From assembly GCF_036227125.1 (NCBI RefSeq), contig NZ_CP109435.1:558001-622000 (forward strand): a stretch of 64,000 nucleotides of DNA, read 5' to 3'. Under the pieces are notes generated by a model that ran no database searches, had not been told where the DNA came from, and saw only the letters and a list, made by a program, of their open reading frames with translations. Of the stretch, positions 8,282 to 17,478 are shown piece by piece (within the stretch, counting starts at the first letter, position 1; each line of letters begins with the position of its first letter). The stretch is from Streptomyces sp. NBC_01485 (lineage in GTDB: Bacteria; Actinomycetota; Actinomycetes; Streptomycetales; Streptomycetaceae). The position numbers and the translations under genes were made by a program.

Positions 8282-8372
8282 TCAAGCCATCGCACCAAGT
8301 ACACGTCAAGACAGCGCGCAGGGCGGGGTCCCCCGGCAACCACGACGACGCCGCTGGGGGTACCCCTGACCG

Positions 8373-9710
8373 TCAGGTTCTCTGCGCCTGCCCCGCGAGG
8401 TCGGCCGCCCAGAACGTGCCGTCCGGGTAGCGGAATTCGGTGAGGGACTCGGGGTGCATGGCGGCCGAGAAGCCGGGGGTGAGCGGGGCCGTGTAGTGGC
8501 CGTCGCGGATCACCACCGGGGCGAGGAAGTGGTCGTGCAGATGGTCGACGTACTCGATGACCCGGTCCTCGGTGGTGCCGGACAGGGCCAGGTAGTCGAA
8601 CATCGAGAGGTGCTGCACGAGTTCGCACAGGCCGACGCCGCCGGCGTGCGGGCAGACCGGCACGCCGAACTTGGCGGCGAGCAGCAGGATCGCGAGGTTC
8701 TCGTTGACACCGCCGACGCGGGCCGCGTCGATCTGGAGCACGTCGAGGGCGCCGGCCTGGAGCAACTGCTTGAAGACGATGCGGTTCTGGACGTGTTCGC
8801 CGGTGGCGACCTTCACCGGCGCGACCGCCTCGCGGATGGCCGCGTGGCCGAGGATGTCGTCGGGGCTGGTCGGCTCCTCGATCCAGTACGGGTCCAGGCC
8901 GGCGAGGGCGCGGGTCCATTCGACGGCCTCGCCGATGTTCCAGCGCTGGTTGGCGTCGACGGCGATGCGGATGCCGGGGCCGACGGCGGCGCGGGCCGTG
9001 CGCAGCCGCCGGAGGTCGTCGTCGAGGTCGGCGCCCACCTTGAGCTTGATCTGGGTGAAGCCGTCGGCGACGGCCTGCTTGGCGAGCCGGGTGAGCTTCT
9101 CGTCGGAGTAGCCGAGCCAGCCCGGCGAGGTGGTGTAGCCGGGGTAGCCGCGCTCCAGCAGCGCCGCCTCGCGCTCGGCCAGCCCGGCGCGTCCCTCCCG
9201 CAGCAGGGTGAGGGCGTCTTCCGGGGTGAGGGCGTCGGCGATGTAGCGGAAGTCGACCTGGGAGACCAGCCACTCGGGGTCGGCGTGGGCGAGCAGCCGC
9301 CACAGGGGCTGTCCGGCGCGCTTCGCGGCGAGGTCCCACACCGCGTTGACCACCGCGCCGACGGCCATGTGCATCACGCCCTTCTCCGGGCCGAGCCACC
9401 GCAGTTGGCTGTCGCCGATCAGGTCGCGGTTCAGGGAGCCCGGGTCGGCGCACAGCTCGTCCACGGACCGCCCCAGGACGTGGTGCCGCAGCGCGTCGAT
9501 CGCGGCGACCTGGACATCGTTGCCACGTCCGATGGTGAAGGTGAAGCCGTGGCCTTCGAGCCCGTCGCCGGCGTCGGTCCGCAGCACGACGTAGGCGGCG
9601 GAGTAGTCGGGATCCGGGTTCATCGCGTCGGAGCCGTCCAGCTCCCGCGAGGTCGGGAAGCGGATGTCGTGGGTGTCCACCGCGATGATCCGGGCGGGGG
9701 TTGCGGTCAA
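8373..9710 (-). CDS. L-fuconate dehydratase (enolase superfamily)
   Basis: The 445-residue protein matches the mandelate-racemase/fuconate-dehydratase group. It has the capping domain with [19 protein letters not shown], the catalytic KxK in QIKLKVGAD, metal ligands in [18 protein letters not shown] and ATGEHVQNR, and the general base His in [12 protein letters not shown]. It should dehydrate L-fuconate to 2-keto-3-deoxy-L-fuconate with Mg2+ in non-phosphorylative L-fucose catabolism. The start is an unusual TTG at 9710, preceded by GAAAGG. The next in-frame alternative, a GTG about 10 codons in, has no better site. It is divergent from a sugar ABC operon that may supply its pathway. Other pathway enzymes (fucose dehydrogenase, aldolase) are not in the window. 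Confidence 0.85.
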   Translation of the reverse strand: MTATPARIIAVDTHDIRFPTSRELDGSDAMNPDPDYSAAYVVLRTDAGDGLEGHGFTFTIGRGNDVQVAAIDALRHHVLGRSVDELCADPGSLNRDLIGDSQLRWLGPEKGVMHMAVGAVVNAVWDLAAKRAGQPLWRLLAHADPEWLVSQVDFRYIADALTPEDALTLLREGRAGLAEREAALLERGYPGYTTSPGWLGYSDEKLTRLAKQAVADGFTQIKLKVGADLDDDLRRLRTARAAVGPGIRIAVDANQRWNIGEAVEWTRALAGLDPYWIEEPTSPDDILGHAAIREAVAPVKVATGEHVQNRIVFKQLLQAGALDVLQIDAARVGGVNENLAILLLAAKFGVPVCPHAGGVGLCELVQHLSMFDYLALSGTTEDRVIEYVDHLHDHFLAPVVIRDGHYTAPLTPGFSAAMHPESLTEFRYPDGTFWAADLAGQAQRT

Positions 9711-9842
9711 GGGGGCGCCTTTCTTGCTTGCCGGCCCTCATTCATCGGAGGTCGGAGGAATGACGGAACTTTGACTTTAGGGGCCGCGCGACCCCATGAC
9801 AACACCCCCAGGAAATCCGTCGATTCGTTTGAACACGACCCC

Positions 9843-9882
9843 TTGTCAGCACAGGCAACGCCGTCGTAACGTCCTCGACGTT
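9843..9882 (+). promoter_or_regulatory. Promoter with overlapping operator for the sugar ABC operon
   Basis: TTGTCA (9843-9848) and TAACGT (9867-9872) are 18 bp apart. An inverted repeat AACGTC-CTC-GACGTT (9868-9882) overlaps the -10 element, as expected for a repressor site. The GntR gene at the end of the operon is the obvious candidate. The divergent gap 9711-10048 otherwise holds direct CGGAGGAAT-like repeats near 9750 and 9894 and a pyrimidine tract. No gene is evident in it. Confidence 0.5.
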
Positions 9883-9938
9883 CGAGATACATCGGAGGAA
9901 TCACCGCACCGCCCCTCCCAGCCCTCCTCCACCCGCGG

Positions 9939-10004
9939 CTCCCCCTCCCTTCCCACCCTTCCCACCCTTCCCTCTCTTCTCCTCTCCCCCTTCCTCCTCC
10001 TCCC
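9939..10004 (+). other. 66-nt G-free polypyrimidine tract in the leader
   Basis: From 9939 to 10004 the plus strand has no G and only two A residues, made of repeated CCCTT and CCTCT blocks. If the promoter at 9843-9872 is used, this sits in an untranslated leader of about 170 nt ahead of the binding-protein gene. It could be an unstructured RNA stretch, a Rho-loading or mRNA-stability element, or a DNA structure-forming tract. Confidence 0.6.
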
Positions 10005-10048
10005 GCCCTCGTGCGGCTCCCAGCCCTGGCTAAGGAGATCACCCGGCC

Positions 10049-11113
10049 ATGAAGCTCGCCCAGCTCGCTCGCACCCGCTCCACCACCGCCGCCGCAGTCG
10101 GCGTCGTCGTCGCGGCCCTCACCCTTCTCACCGCGTGCAACCGCGACAGTGCGGATTCGGGCGGCTCGGGCGGCGACGCTCCCGCCATCGGGATCGACCT
10201 GCCGCGTTCCGACTCCGACTTCTGGAACTCCTACGCCGAGTACGTCCAGAAGGACATCAAGTCCGAGGGCATCAAGGCGCTGCCTCTGAGCAACTCGCAG
10301 AACGACGTCACCAAGCTGGTCGCCAACGTGCAGGTGTTCCAGAGCACGGGCGCCAAGGCCGTCGTCATGGCCCCGCAGGACACCGGCGCGATCGCCTCCA
10401 CACTGGAGACCCTCGCCTCGAAGAAGATCCCGGTGGTCAGTGTCGACACCCGCCCCGACAAGGGTGACGTCTACATGGTCGTACGCGCCGACAACCGGGC
10501 GTACGGCACCAAGGCCTGCGAGTTCCTCGGCAAGCAGCTCGGCGGCAAGGGCAAGGTCGCCGAGTTGCAGGGCGCCCTGGACTCCATCAACGGGCGGGAC
10601 CGCTCCGAGGCCTTCGCCGCGTGCATGAAGCAGAAGTTCCCCGCCATCAAGGTGTTCGAGCTGCCCACCGACTGGAAGGGCGACGTGGCCTCCGCCAAGC
10701 TGCAGAGCCTGCTCGCCCAGCACCCCGACCTGAACGGCATCTACATGCAGGCGGGCGGTGTCTTCCTGCAGCCGACCCTGGCCCTGCTGGAGCAGAAGGG
10801 CCTGCTCAAGCCGGCCGGCCAGAAGGGGCACATCTCGATCATCTCCAACGACGGCATCCCGCAGGAGTTCGACGCGATCCGCAAGGGCCAGATCGACGCG
10901 ACCGTCTCCCAGCCCGCCGACCTCTACGCCAAGTACGCGCTGTACTACGCCAAGGCCGGGGCCGAGGGCAAGACGTTCAAGCCGGGCAAGACCGACCACG
11001 ACTCCACGATCATCAAGATCCCCAACGGCCTCGAGGACCAGTTGCCGGCGCCGCTGGTGACCAAGGAGAACGTGGAGGACAAGACCCTGTGGGGCAACAC
11101 CGTCGGCCAGTGA
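10049..11113 (+). CDS. Ribose-type sugar ABC transporter, substrate-binding lipoprotein
   Basis: The 354-residue protein has a short signal peptide with lipobox LLTAC, so it should be lipid-anchored outside the membrane. The mature part follows the periplasmic-binding-protein type I pattern (IGIDLPRSDSDFWNSYAEYVQ, then AVVMAPQD, VSVDTRPDK, AELQGALDSINGRDRSEAF, ISNDGIPQEFDAI). These proteins bind monosaccharides such as ribose, xylose, galactose or fucose. AAGGAG lies upstream of the ATG. It is first in a four-gene operon with a fused ATPase and one permease, and divergent from L-fuconate dehydratase. L-fucose or a related deoxysugar is a reasonable inferred ligand, but not a proven one. Confidence 0.92.
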   Translation: MKLAQLARTRSTTAAAVGVVVAALTLLTACNRDSADSGGSGGDAPAIGIDLPRSDSDFWNSYAEYVQKDIKSEGIKALPLSNSQNDVTKLVANVQVFQSTGAKAVVMAPQDTGAIASTLETLASKKIPVVSVDTRPDKGDVYMVVRADNRAYGTKACEFLGKQLGGKGKVAELQGALDSINGRDRSEAFAACMKQKFPAIKVFELPTDWKGDVASAKLQSLLAQHPDLNGIYMQAGGVFLQPTLALLEQKGLLKPAGQKGHISIISNDGIPQEFDAIRKGQIDATVSQPADLYAKYALYYAKAGAEGKTFKPGKTDHDSTIIKIPNGLEDQLPAPLVTKENVEDKTLWGNTVGQ

Positions 11114-11162
11114 CCGACCGGACCGGCAACCGCGCCCGCACCCCTGGAAGGACGGTATCCCC

Positions 11163-12833
11163 ATGGCGGACACCGCGACCGCGCCCCTGAAGGGGCGCGG
11201 TGGCGCCGGCCCGACCCCGGTGGCCGAGGCCATCGCGGTCGGCAAGAGGTTCGGCGCCACCGTCGCGCTGCGCGACGCCCGTATCGCCGTGGCCCCCGGC
11301 GAGTCGCACGCGCTGGTGGGCCGCAACGGGGCCGGCAAGTCGACGCTCGTGTCCCTCCTGACCGGACTGCGCCGACCCGACACCGGCACCGTGCGCTTCA
11401 ACGGCGAACCCGCGCCGACCGTCGGCGACATCGACGCCTGGCGGTCCCGGGTGGCCTGCGTCTACCAGCAGTCCACGATCATCCAGGAACTGACGGTCGC
11501 GGAGAACCTCTTCCTGAACCGGCAGAGCGCCGGCCCGCTCCAGCCCATCCGCTGGAAGCAGTTGCGGCGCCGGGCCGAGGAACTCCTCGGCGAGTACGGC
11601 GTGGACGTCGACGCGGGCGCGCGGGCCAGGGAACTCACCGTGGAGCAGCGGCAGTTCGTCGAGATCGCCCGCGCGCTGTCGTTCGGCGCGCGGTTCATCG
11701 TCCTCGACGAGCCGACCGCGAAGCTCGACGCACGCGGCATCGGCAGGCTCTTCGACAAGCTCCGTGACCTCCAGCGCCAGGGCGTCGCCTTCCTGTTCAT
11801 CTCGCACCACCTCCAAGAGGTGTACGACCTCTGCACCACGGTCACCGTCTACCGCGACGCGACGCACATCCTCACCGCGCCCGTGGCCGAGGTCGGCCAC
11901 CAGGCCCTGGTGGAGGCCATGACCGGGGACACGTCCACCCCGACCGCCACCACGTCCCGTACCTCTGTCTCTGCCGACGGGGACGGTGTCCCGGTGCCCG
12001 GCGAAGGCCCTGAGCTGCTCGCGATCGAGGGGCTCACGCTCCCCGGCGCCTGCGACGGCCTGTCCCTGTCGGTCCGCTCCGGTGAGGTGGTGGGGCTGGC
12101 CGGAGCCGCGGCCAGCGGCAATGTGCGGGTCGGGGAGGCCGTCGCCGGTCTGCATCGCGCCCAGGAGGGCCGGATCTCGGTCGGCGGCCGTGCCGTACGC
12201 ACCGGCAGTGTTCCGGCGGCGCTGGCGGCGGGCGTCGGTCTGGTACCGGAGGACCGTCATCTCCAGGGTCTGGTGCACAACCGCAGCGTGGCGGAGAACG
12301 CGACGCTCACCGTCACCGACCAACTGGGCCCGTTCGGCACGGTGTTGCCCTCCCGGACCAGGGTCTTCGCCCAGCGCATGATCCGGGATCTCGACATCAA
12401 GACGCCGGGCGCGGGCACTCCGGTCTCCGCGCTGTCCGGCGGCAACCAGCAGAAGGTCGTCGTCGCCCGGGCGCTGGCCACCGACCCGCGGGTGCTGGTC
12501 GCCGTCCGCCCCACCAACGGGGTGGACGTCAAGTCCAAGGAGTTCCTGCTGCACCGGATCCGCGAGGTCGCGGACGGCGGGCGGGCCGCGCTGATCGTCT
12601 CCGACGAGCTGGACGACCTGCGGGTGTGCGACCGGGTCGTCGTGATGTTCCACGGCCGCGTGGTCGCCGAGTTCGCACCCGGCTGGCGGGACGAGCAGGT
12701 GGTCGCCGCCATGGAGGGCGTAGCCGACCGGGCCGAAGCACCGGGGACGACCACGGCGCCCGGCACCGGCGAAGCATCCGGCGCCGAAGAAGGCACCGAC
12801 GAAGGCACCGAGACCGACGAGGACGAAAGGTAG
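11163..12833 (+). CDS. Sugar ABC transporter ATP-binding protein (RbsA/XylG type)
   Basis: The 556-residue protein has two fused nucleotide-binding domains. The first has a canonical Walker A (GRNGAGKST), Walker B (FIVLDEPTAKLD) and switch His (ISHH). The second has a degenerate Walker A (GAAASGNVR) but keeps LSGGNQQKVVVARAL, the usual asymmetry in this CUT2 family. It energises monosaccharide import through the downstream permease. The C-terminal tail of about 40 residues is low-complexity and acidic, rich in Gly, Thr, Glu and Asp, and is probably disordered. It follows the binding protein by 49 bp, and the permease starts 2 bp after its stop. Confidence 0.94.
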   Translation: MADTATAPLKGRGGAGPTPVAEAIAVGKRFGATVALRDARIAVAPGESHALVGRNGAGKSTLVSLLTGLRRPDTGTVRFNGEPAPTVGDIDAWRSRVACVYQQSTIIQELTVAENLFLNRQSAGPLQPIRWKQLRRRAEELLGEYGVDVDAGARARELTVEQRQFVEIARALSFGARFIVLDEPTAKLDARGIGRLFDKLRDLQRQGVAFLFISHHLQEVYDLCTTVTVYRDATHILTAPVAEVGHQALVEAMTGDTSTPTATTSRTSVSADGDGVPVPGEGPELLAIEGLTLPGACDGLSLSVRSGEVVGLAGAAASGNVRVGEAVAGLHRAQEGRISVGGRAVRTGSVPAALAAGVGLVPEDRHLQGLVHNRSVAENATLTVTDQLGPFGTVLPSRTRVFAQRMIRDLDIKTPGAGTPVSALSGGNQQKVVVARALATDPRVLVAVRPTNGVDVKSKEFLLHRIREVADGGRAALIVSDELDDLRVCDRVVVMFHGRVVAEFAPGWRDEQVVAAMEGVADRAEAPGTTTAPGTGEASGAEEGTDEGTETDEDER

Positions 12834-12835
12834 TC

Positions 12836-13879
12836 ATGTCCGCCACCACTGATGTCACCGACCCCGCAGCGGGCGTGGCGCAGAAGAAGACCGCCGAGAA
12901 GACCGGGCGCGGGCTCGACCTCGGCCGGTTCCGTGAACTGTCCCTGATCCCGGCGATCCTGGTCCTGGGTCTGATCGGGTTCATCGTCTCGCCGGCCTTC
13001 CTGACCTACGACAACCTGATCGGCGTGGCCCAGCAGTCCACGGAGCTGAGCCTGCTCGTCCTCGCCACCGCGCTGATCCTGATCTGCGGACGCATGGACC
13101 TGTCCCTGGAGTCCACCATCGGCGTGGCTCCGGTCATCGCCGTCTGGCTGGTCCTGCCGACGAGCGGTGCGCGGTTCACGGGGCTCGGGCTGCTCCCCGA
13201 GTGGACGGCCGTCCCGCTCTGTCTGCTGGTGGGCGTGGTGATCGGCGCCGTCAACGGGTTCCTGATCCTGAAGCTGCGGCTGAACGGTTTCATCGTCACC
13301 CTCGGCATGCTGACGATGCTGCGCGGACTGCAGGTCGCCCTCTCCGAGGGCCAGTCCATCGTCGAACTCCCCTCCTCCTTCACGTACTTGGGCAAGTCGT
13401 CGTGGTGGGGTGTGCCCGCGGCGATCTGGATCTGCGTGCTGCTGTTCGCCCTCGGCAGCGCCGCGCTGGCCTGGCTGCGGCACGGCCGGGCGCTGTACGC
13501 GATCGGCGGCAACGCGGAGGCGGCCCGTACCGCCGGTATCCGGGTCGACCGGATCGTGTGGGCGGTGCTGATCACCGGCAGTGTGCTGGCGGCGTTCGCC
13601 GGCATCCTCTACAGCGGTCACTACGGTTCCATCTCGGCCACCCAGGGCAGCGGCTGGATCTTCCAGGTCTTCGCCGCGACGGTCATCGGCGGGGTCAGCC
13701 TCAACGGCGGCAAGGGCTCGGTGTTCGGTGCGCTGACCGGTGTGCTGACGCTCCAGCTCGTCGTCAACGTGATGACGCTGGCGGGTGTGCCGCCGCTGTG
13801 GAACCAGTTCCTCAACGGCGCGATCATCATCGTCGCGCTGATCATCTCCCGCTTCGCCTCCGGCGAGAAGCAGGAGTAG
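12836..13879 (+). CDS. Sugar ABC transporter permease (RbsC type)
   Basis: From the ATG at 12836 the protein has 347 residues and about ten hydrophobic segments. Characteristic CUT2 permease stretches are ALILICGRMDLSLE, LNGFIVTLGMLTMLRG, LYAIGGNAEAARTAGI and VIGGVSLNGGKGSVFG. The start follows the ATPase stop by 2 bp and is preceded by GAAAGG inside the ATPase tail, so translation is probably coupled. As a homodimer it would form the membrane channel of the importer. A longer reading of the frame into the ATPase gene is not credible. Confidence 0.93.
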   Translation: MSATTDVTDPAAGVAQKKTAEKTGRGLDLGRFRELSLIPAILVLGLIGFIVSPAFLTYDNLIGVAQQSTELSLLVLATALILICGRMDLSLESTIGVAPVIAVWLVLPTSGARFTGLGLLPEWTAVPLCLLVGVVIGAVNGFLILKLRLNGFIVTLGMLTMLRGLQVALSEGQSIVELPSSFTYLGKSSWWGVPAAIWICVLLFALGSAALAWLRHGRALYAIGGNAEAARTAGIRVDRIVWAVLITGSVLAAFAGILYSGHYGSISATQGSGWIFQVFAATVIGGVSLNGGKGSVFGALTGVLTLQLVVNVMTLAGVPPLWNQFLNGAIIIVALIISRFASGEKQE

Positions 13880-13899
13880 GCCCACAGAGAGGCACGCTC

Positions 13900-14601
13900 G
13901 TGGCACTGACGGACGAGGCCATGGACAAGATCAAGGCGATGATCGTGGCGGGCGACCTCGCGCCGGGTTCCCGCTTGCCTAAGGAGGAGGTGCTGGCCGG
14001 GCAGCTCGGTCTGTCCCGGAGTTCGCTGCGCGAGGCGGTGCGGGCGCTGACCGCGATGCGGATCCTGGTCACCCGGCAGGGGGACGGCACATACGTGTCG
14101 AGCCTGGAGCCGCATCTGCTGTTCGAGGCGCTCTCCTTCGCCTCGGACGTCTCCCAGGGGCAGACGGCCCTGCAACTGCTGGAGGTGCGCAGGCTGCTCG
14201 AGCCGCAGGCGACCGGGCTGGCCGCCACGCTGCTCGGCCCCGAGGATCTCGACGAGCTGGGCGCGGTCCTACGGCGGTCCCGGTCGGCGGCGACGGTCGA
14301 GGAGTTCGTCGGTCACGACATCGCGTTCCATCTGCGGATCGTCGAAGCCGTCGGCAATCCGGTGCTGTCGATGCTGCTGAGCGTGCTCTCCACGCGCACC
14401 CAGCGGGTCCGTATCGTCCGGGGCACCCGGACCGAACGGGCCGTGGAGCACGCGCACCGGGAGCACGACGAGATCCTGCGCGCGCTGCGGGCACGCGACG
14501 CCCAGTTGGCGGTCTCGACCGCGACGGTCCATATCGCGGCCGTGGAGCAGTGGTTGGCGACCGACCTCGTCGAGGCCCCCCTCTGCGCACTCGACGGCTG
14601 A
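13900..14601 (+). CDS. FadR-type GntR regulator (FCD domain)
   Basis: The GTG at 13900 gives a 233-residue protein with an N-terminal winged helix (LAPGSRLPKEEVLAGQLGLSR, SLREAVRAL, VTRQGDGTYVSS) and a C-terminal all-helical FCD domain with the metal and ligand residues of the family (VGHDIAFHLRIVEAVGN; HDEILRALRARD). Such regulators bind small carboxylates or sugar acids. It is the last gene of the sugar ABC operon, 20 bp after the permease, and most likely senses an intermediate of the same sugar pathway and controls the 9843-9882 promoter (inference). Confidence 0.9.
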   Translation: MALTDEAMDKIKAMIVAGDLAPGSRLPKEEVLAGQLGLSRSSLREAVRALTAMRILVTRQGDGTYVSSLEPHLLFEALSFASDVSQGQTALQLLEVRRLLEPQATGLAATLLGPEDLDELGAVLRRSRSAATVEEFVGHDIAFHLRIVEAVGNPVLSMLLSVLSTRTQRVRIVRGTRTERAVEHAHREHDEILRALRARDAQLAVSTATVHIAAVEQWLATDLVEAPLCALDG

Positions 14602-14677
14602 CCAACCAACGGCCGAACTCCACGACGAACAGCGGGCGTTGTGAGCCGGGGCCGGGCGGGAGCACCGGGCACCGCCG

Positions 14678-15814
14678 TCAGTCGGATTCGTACTCCGAGC
14701 CGGAGTCCGGCGGGTCGTGGACGAAGTCGCCTGTGGCCAGCTCGCCGTTGACCACCCAGTCGCCGGTGAGCTCGGCGTCGATCTCCGCGGCCCTGGAGCG
14801 GATCGCGTCGACCACGGCCTGCTCGCCGCGCATCCACTGCGGCATCAGCCAGTTGGGGAAGAACTGGCCGTGTGCGCCGGCGGCGACCACCCGGTAGCCG
14901 AGGTCCCGCCCGATGGTCTCGTTGACCGCGTCGAACGCCCACTGGCAGGCGACACAGGCCAGTTTGACCCCGCCCATGTGCACGGTCTTGGGGTCGTCCG
15001 GGTCCCTGGGGGCCTTCTTCCAGGCGGCGACCTGCTCACCGAGCAGCGTCATCTCGCCGTGCTGGGCGGGCACCCCCTTCTTGACCGGGGTGCTGATGGC
15101 GAACCAGCGGATCGGCTTGTGCAACGCCTCGTGGATGTCGGCCAGTTCGGGGGACTCGGGGTGGTGCTCGGCGTACGATCCGGCGTCCAGGGCGCGGAGC
15201 TTGCTGCGGTCCTGCCGCTCCCGCTGCCGTTGGTCCGCGCTCGAACCCCATCCGTTGTGCCCCGCGCGGGGCGCGCTGCCGTCGGCGAACCCGCGGATCT
15301 CCTGCTCGATCGTCTGGCGCTGCTGCTCCGTGACCACCCGCTTGCCGGTGTTGCCCGAGATGCCGAGCGAGCCGTCGGGCAGCAGGTTGACGGCCAGATG
15401 AGGGGTGAACTTGTTCCTGGCCTTCGGGTTTCCGGCGAGGATGACGCGCTCGGCGGTGCGGGCCACCCGGTCCAGCATCCGCAGCGCCGCGTCCCGGTCG
15501 GACTCGGCGGGGGCACCGGTCTGTGTGAACGCGGGGGCCCGCTGGACGGCCGGAGCGCCCGGCGCGGGCTGCTGCCGGGCGCGGGCGCCGCTTTCCCGCA
15601 CGGTCGCCGTGTCCTCGGTCGTCCCGTGTCCGCAGCCCGCGCCGTGGGTGTGGCGTTCACGGTCGAGCATGCGGGCCACGGCCGCGTTGCCCGCCGTGCG
15701 CTGGAGGGCGAGGAGGGAGGCGGCCTCGGGGGCGGCGGGGACGGGCGGGCGGCCCTTCTTCGGGGGCCGTGCGCCCGTGTCCCGTTCCCAGTTCTCCTGC
15801 GGTCGGGTGCGCAT
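14678..15814 (-). CDS. Putative effector with C-terminal cytidine-deaminase-fold toxin domain
   Basis: The 378-residue product has no signal peptide. Residues 34-50 read LLALQRTAGNAAVARML, a signature that recurs near the N-terminus of actinobacterial proteins with variable toxin-like C-termini, several linked to extracellular contractile injection systems. A Pro/Gln/Arg-rich linker follows. The C-terminal part has the two zinc motifs of the deaminase superfamily: HGE (His252, Glu254) and CVAC (Cys287, Cys290), 33 residues apart. The strongly acidic tail (GSEYESD) is unusual. I infer a nucleic-acid or nucleotide deaminase effector. No cognate immunity gene is visible: the neighbours are a GntR regulator and a DctA transporter. 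Substrate and delivery route are unknown. Confidence 0.65.
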   Translation of the reverse strand: MRTRPQENWERDTGARPPKKGRPPVPAAPEAASLLALQRTAGNAAVARMLDRERHTHGAGCGHGTTEDTATVRESGARARQQPAPGAPAVQRAPAFTQTGAPAESDRDAALRMLDRVARTAERVILAGNPKARNKFTPHLAVNLLPDGSLGISGNTGKRVVTEQQRQTIEQEIRGFADGSAPRAGHNGWGSSADQRQRERQDRSKLRALDAGSYAEHHPESPELADIHEALHKPIRWFAISTPVKKGVPAQHGEMTLLGEQVAAWKKAPRDPDDPKTVHMGGVKLACVACQWAFDAVNETIGRDLGYRVVAAGAHGQFFPNWLMPQWMRGEQAVVDAIRSRAAEIDAELTGDWVVNGELATGDFVHDPPDSGSEYESD

Positions 15815-15939
15815 GACGGTCAGTCCACTCCTCCGGTCGTTCTCCCGTCAGGAGAACGGGTCATGGACCACGGAGGGAAGGAACTTTCGGGCAGGGGTGC
15901 GGGCAGGCTGCCGGCCCGACCGCACCTGGCCCCGCTCCG

Positions 15940-17478
15940 TCAGCCCGCCTCGACCGGACGGTTGCCGTCCGCCGCCCCCGCCACCGGGTCGACGACGTCG
16001 GCCGAAGAGGCCGGAACCTTGGCACCCGGGGCCTTGACGTCCGGTGTCTCGGCGCCCGAGCCCTCCGTGGCCGGGACCTTCGTCAGCGCGGCCCCCGTCA
16101 TCGCGGCCCCAGTCAGCGCGGGCTCCGTGACCGTGGCCTCCGTGATCGTGGCGTCCGCGACCGTGGCCTCCGTGTCCGGAGCCAAGGGGAGTTCGCCGTT
16201 CAGCACGCGCTTCGCCCGCTCGGAGTCCAGCGCGCCTTCCCAGCGGGAGACCGCGAAGGCGGCCACGCAGTTTCCGAGCAGGTTGGTGGCCACGCGCATC
16301 GAGTCCATGATGCGGTCCACGCCCAGCAGGAGAGCGACCGCCCCGGCGGGGATGACGCCGAGCGCGGAGGCGGTCGCCGACAGGGCGAGGAACGCCGAAC
16401 CCGGCACGCCCGCCATGCCCTTGCTGGTGAGCATGAGCATGAGCACGACGGTCACCTGCTGACCCAGGGTGAGGTCGACGCCCACGGCCTGGGCGATGAA
16501 CAGCGTCGCGATGGACAGGTAGATCGAGGCGCCGTCGAGGTTGAAGGAGTAGCCGGTGGGCACCACGAGGCCCACGGCGTCGTCGCGGCAGCCGGCGTGG
16601 CGCAGTTTCTGCATCATGCGCGGCATGACGGTCTCGCTGGAGGCGGTGCCGAGGGCGAGCAGCATCTCCTCGCGGGTGTAGCGGACGAACTTCCACAGGC
16701 TCAGCCCGGTGAACGCCTTCAGCGCCGCCGCGAGCAGCAGCAGGAACAGCAGGGCGACGGCGTAACAGACGCCGATGAGCTTGCCGTACGTCGACAGCAC
16801 GCCCAGCCCGTACTGGCCGACCAGGTGCGCGGTGGCGCCGAAGACCGCGAGCGGGGCGAGCTTCATGACGAAGCCGACGATCGCGAAGACGACCTCCTGC
16901 GCCTGCTCGACGGCCGGCAGGATGGCGGGCACCTTGGTGTGGCCGAGGTGGAGCAGGGCGGCGCCCACCAGACAGGCGAGGACCAGGACCTGTAGGAGCG
17001 AGTTCTCGGCGAACGCCCCGACGGCGCTCTCGGGCAGCGCGTGCAGGAGGAACTCGCCGGTCGACGGCAGTGACCCACCGCCGGTCTTCGCCTCGACCGC
17101 GCCCGCGTCGAGCTGGGCCGGATCGACGTTCATGCCGGCGCCGGGCCGCACCAGGTTTCCCGCGACCAGACCGAAGAGCAGGGCGAACGTCGTCGCCACC
17201 TCGAACCAGATGAGAGCCTTGAGGCCGATGCGGCCGAAGGCCCTCAGATTGCCGGCCTTGGCTATGCCGGTGACCACCACACAGAACACGAGCGGCGCGA
17301 TGACCGCTTTGATGAGCCTCACGAAGCCGTCGCCCAACGGCTGAACGGCGGTACCCAATCCGGGCCACAGCCGTCCTACGACCACTCCGAGCACCAGGGC
17401 GCAGGCGACCTGTATGAACAGAGAGGTACGCAGTAGACGTGCGACGCGTCGCGCAAGGGACGGTTCGGACAGCGACAC
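15940..17478 (-). CDS. dctA: C4-dicarboxylate:cation symporter, DctA-like (DAACS family)
   Basis: From the GTG at 17478 the protein has 512 residues. GAAGGAG lies 5 nt upstream, which favours this over a start 24 codons earlier. The DAACS core includes GLVVPTGYSFNLDGASIYLS, ASSETVMPRMMQKL, LMLTSKGMAGVPGSAF and GVDRIMDSMRVATNLLGNCVA, so it should import succinate, malate, fumarate or aspartate with protons or Na+. The fold ends near residue 430. The remaining 80 or so residues form a repetitive Thr/Ala/Glu/Val tail (TEATV, TEPALTGAAMTGAALT) with no known function, which is unusual for DctA. A DcuS- or DctB-type sensor is not seen nearby. Confidence 0.92.
   Translation of the reverse strand: MSLSEPSLARRVARLLRTSLFIQVACALVLGVVVGRLWPGLGTAVQPLGDGFVRLIKAVIAPLVFCVVVTGIAKAGNLRAFGRIGLKALIWFEVATTFALLFGLVAGNLVRPGAGMNVDPAQLDAGAVEAKTGGGSLPSTGEFLLHALPESAVGAFAENSLLQVLVLACLVGAALLHLGHTKVPAILPAVEQAQEVVFAIVGFVMKLAPLAVFGATAHLVGQYGLGVLSTYGKLIGVCYAVALLFLLLLAAALKAFTGLSLWKFVRYTREEMLLALGTASSETVMPRMMQKLRHAGCRDDAVGLVVPTGYSFNLDGASIYLSIATLFIAQAVGVDLTLGQQVTVVLMLMLTSKGMAGVPGSAFLALSATASALGVIPAGAVALLLGVDRIMDSMRVATNLLGNCVAAFAVSRWEGALDSERAKRVLNGELPLAPDTEATVADATITEATVTEPALTGAAMTGAALTKVPATEGSGAETPDVKAPGAKVPASSADVVDPVAGAADGNRPVEAG

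Noticed and set aside
8208..8339. A 44-codon N-terminal extension of the mannanase
   Set aside because: It would make the CebR operator coding sequence and place residues before the signal peptide. A GTG with GGAG at 8207 is better.
12107..12130. Degenerate second Walker A of the sugar ATPase as a disabling mutation
   Set aside because: A degenerate second nucleotide site is normal for RbsA/XylG-type fused ATPases.
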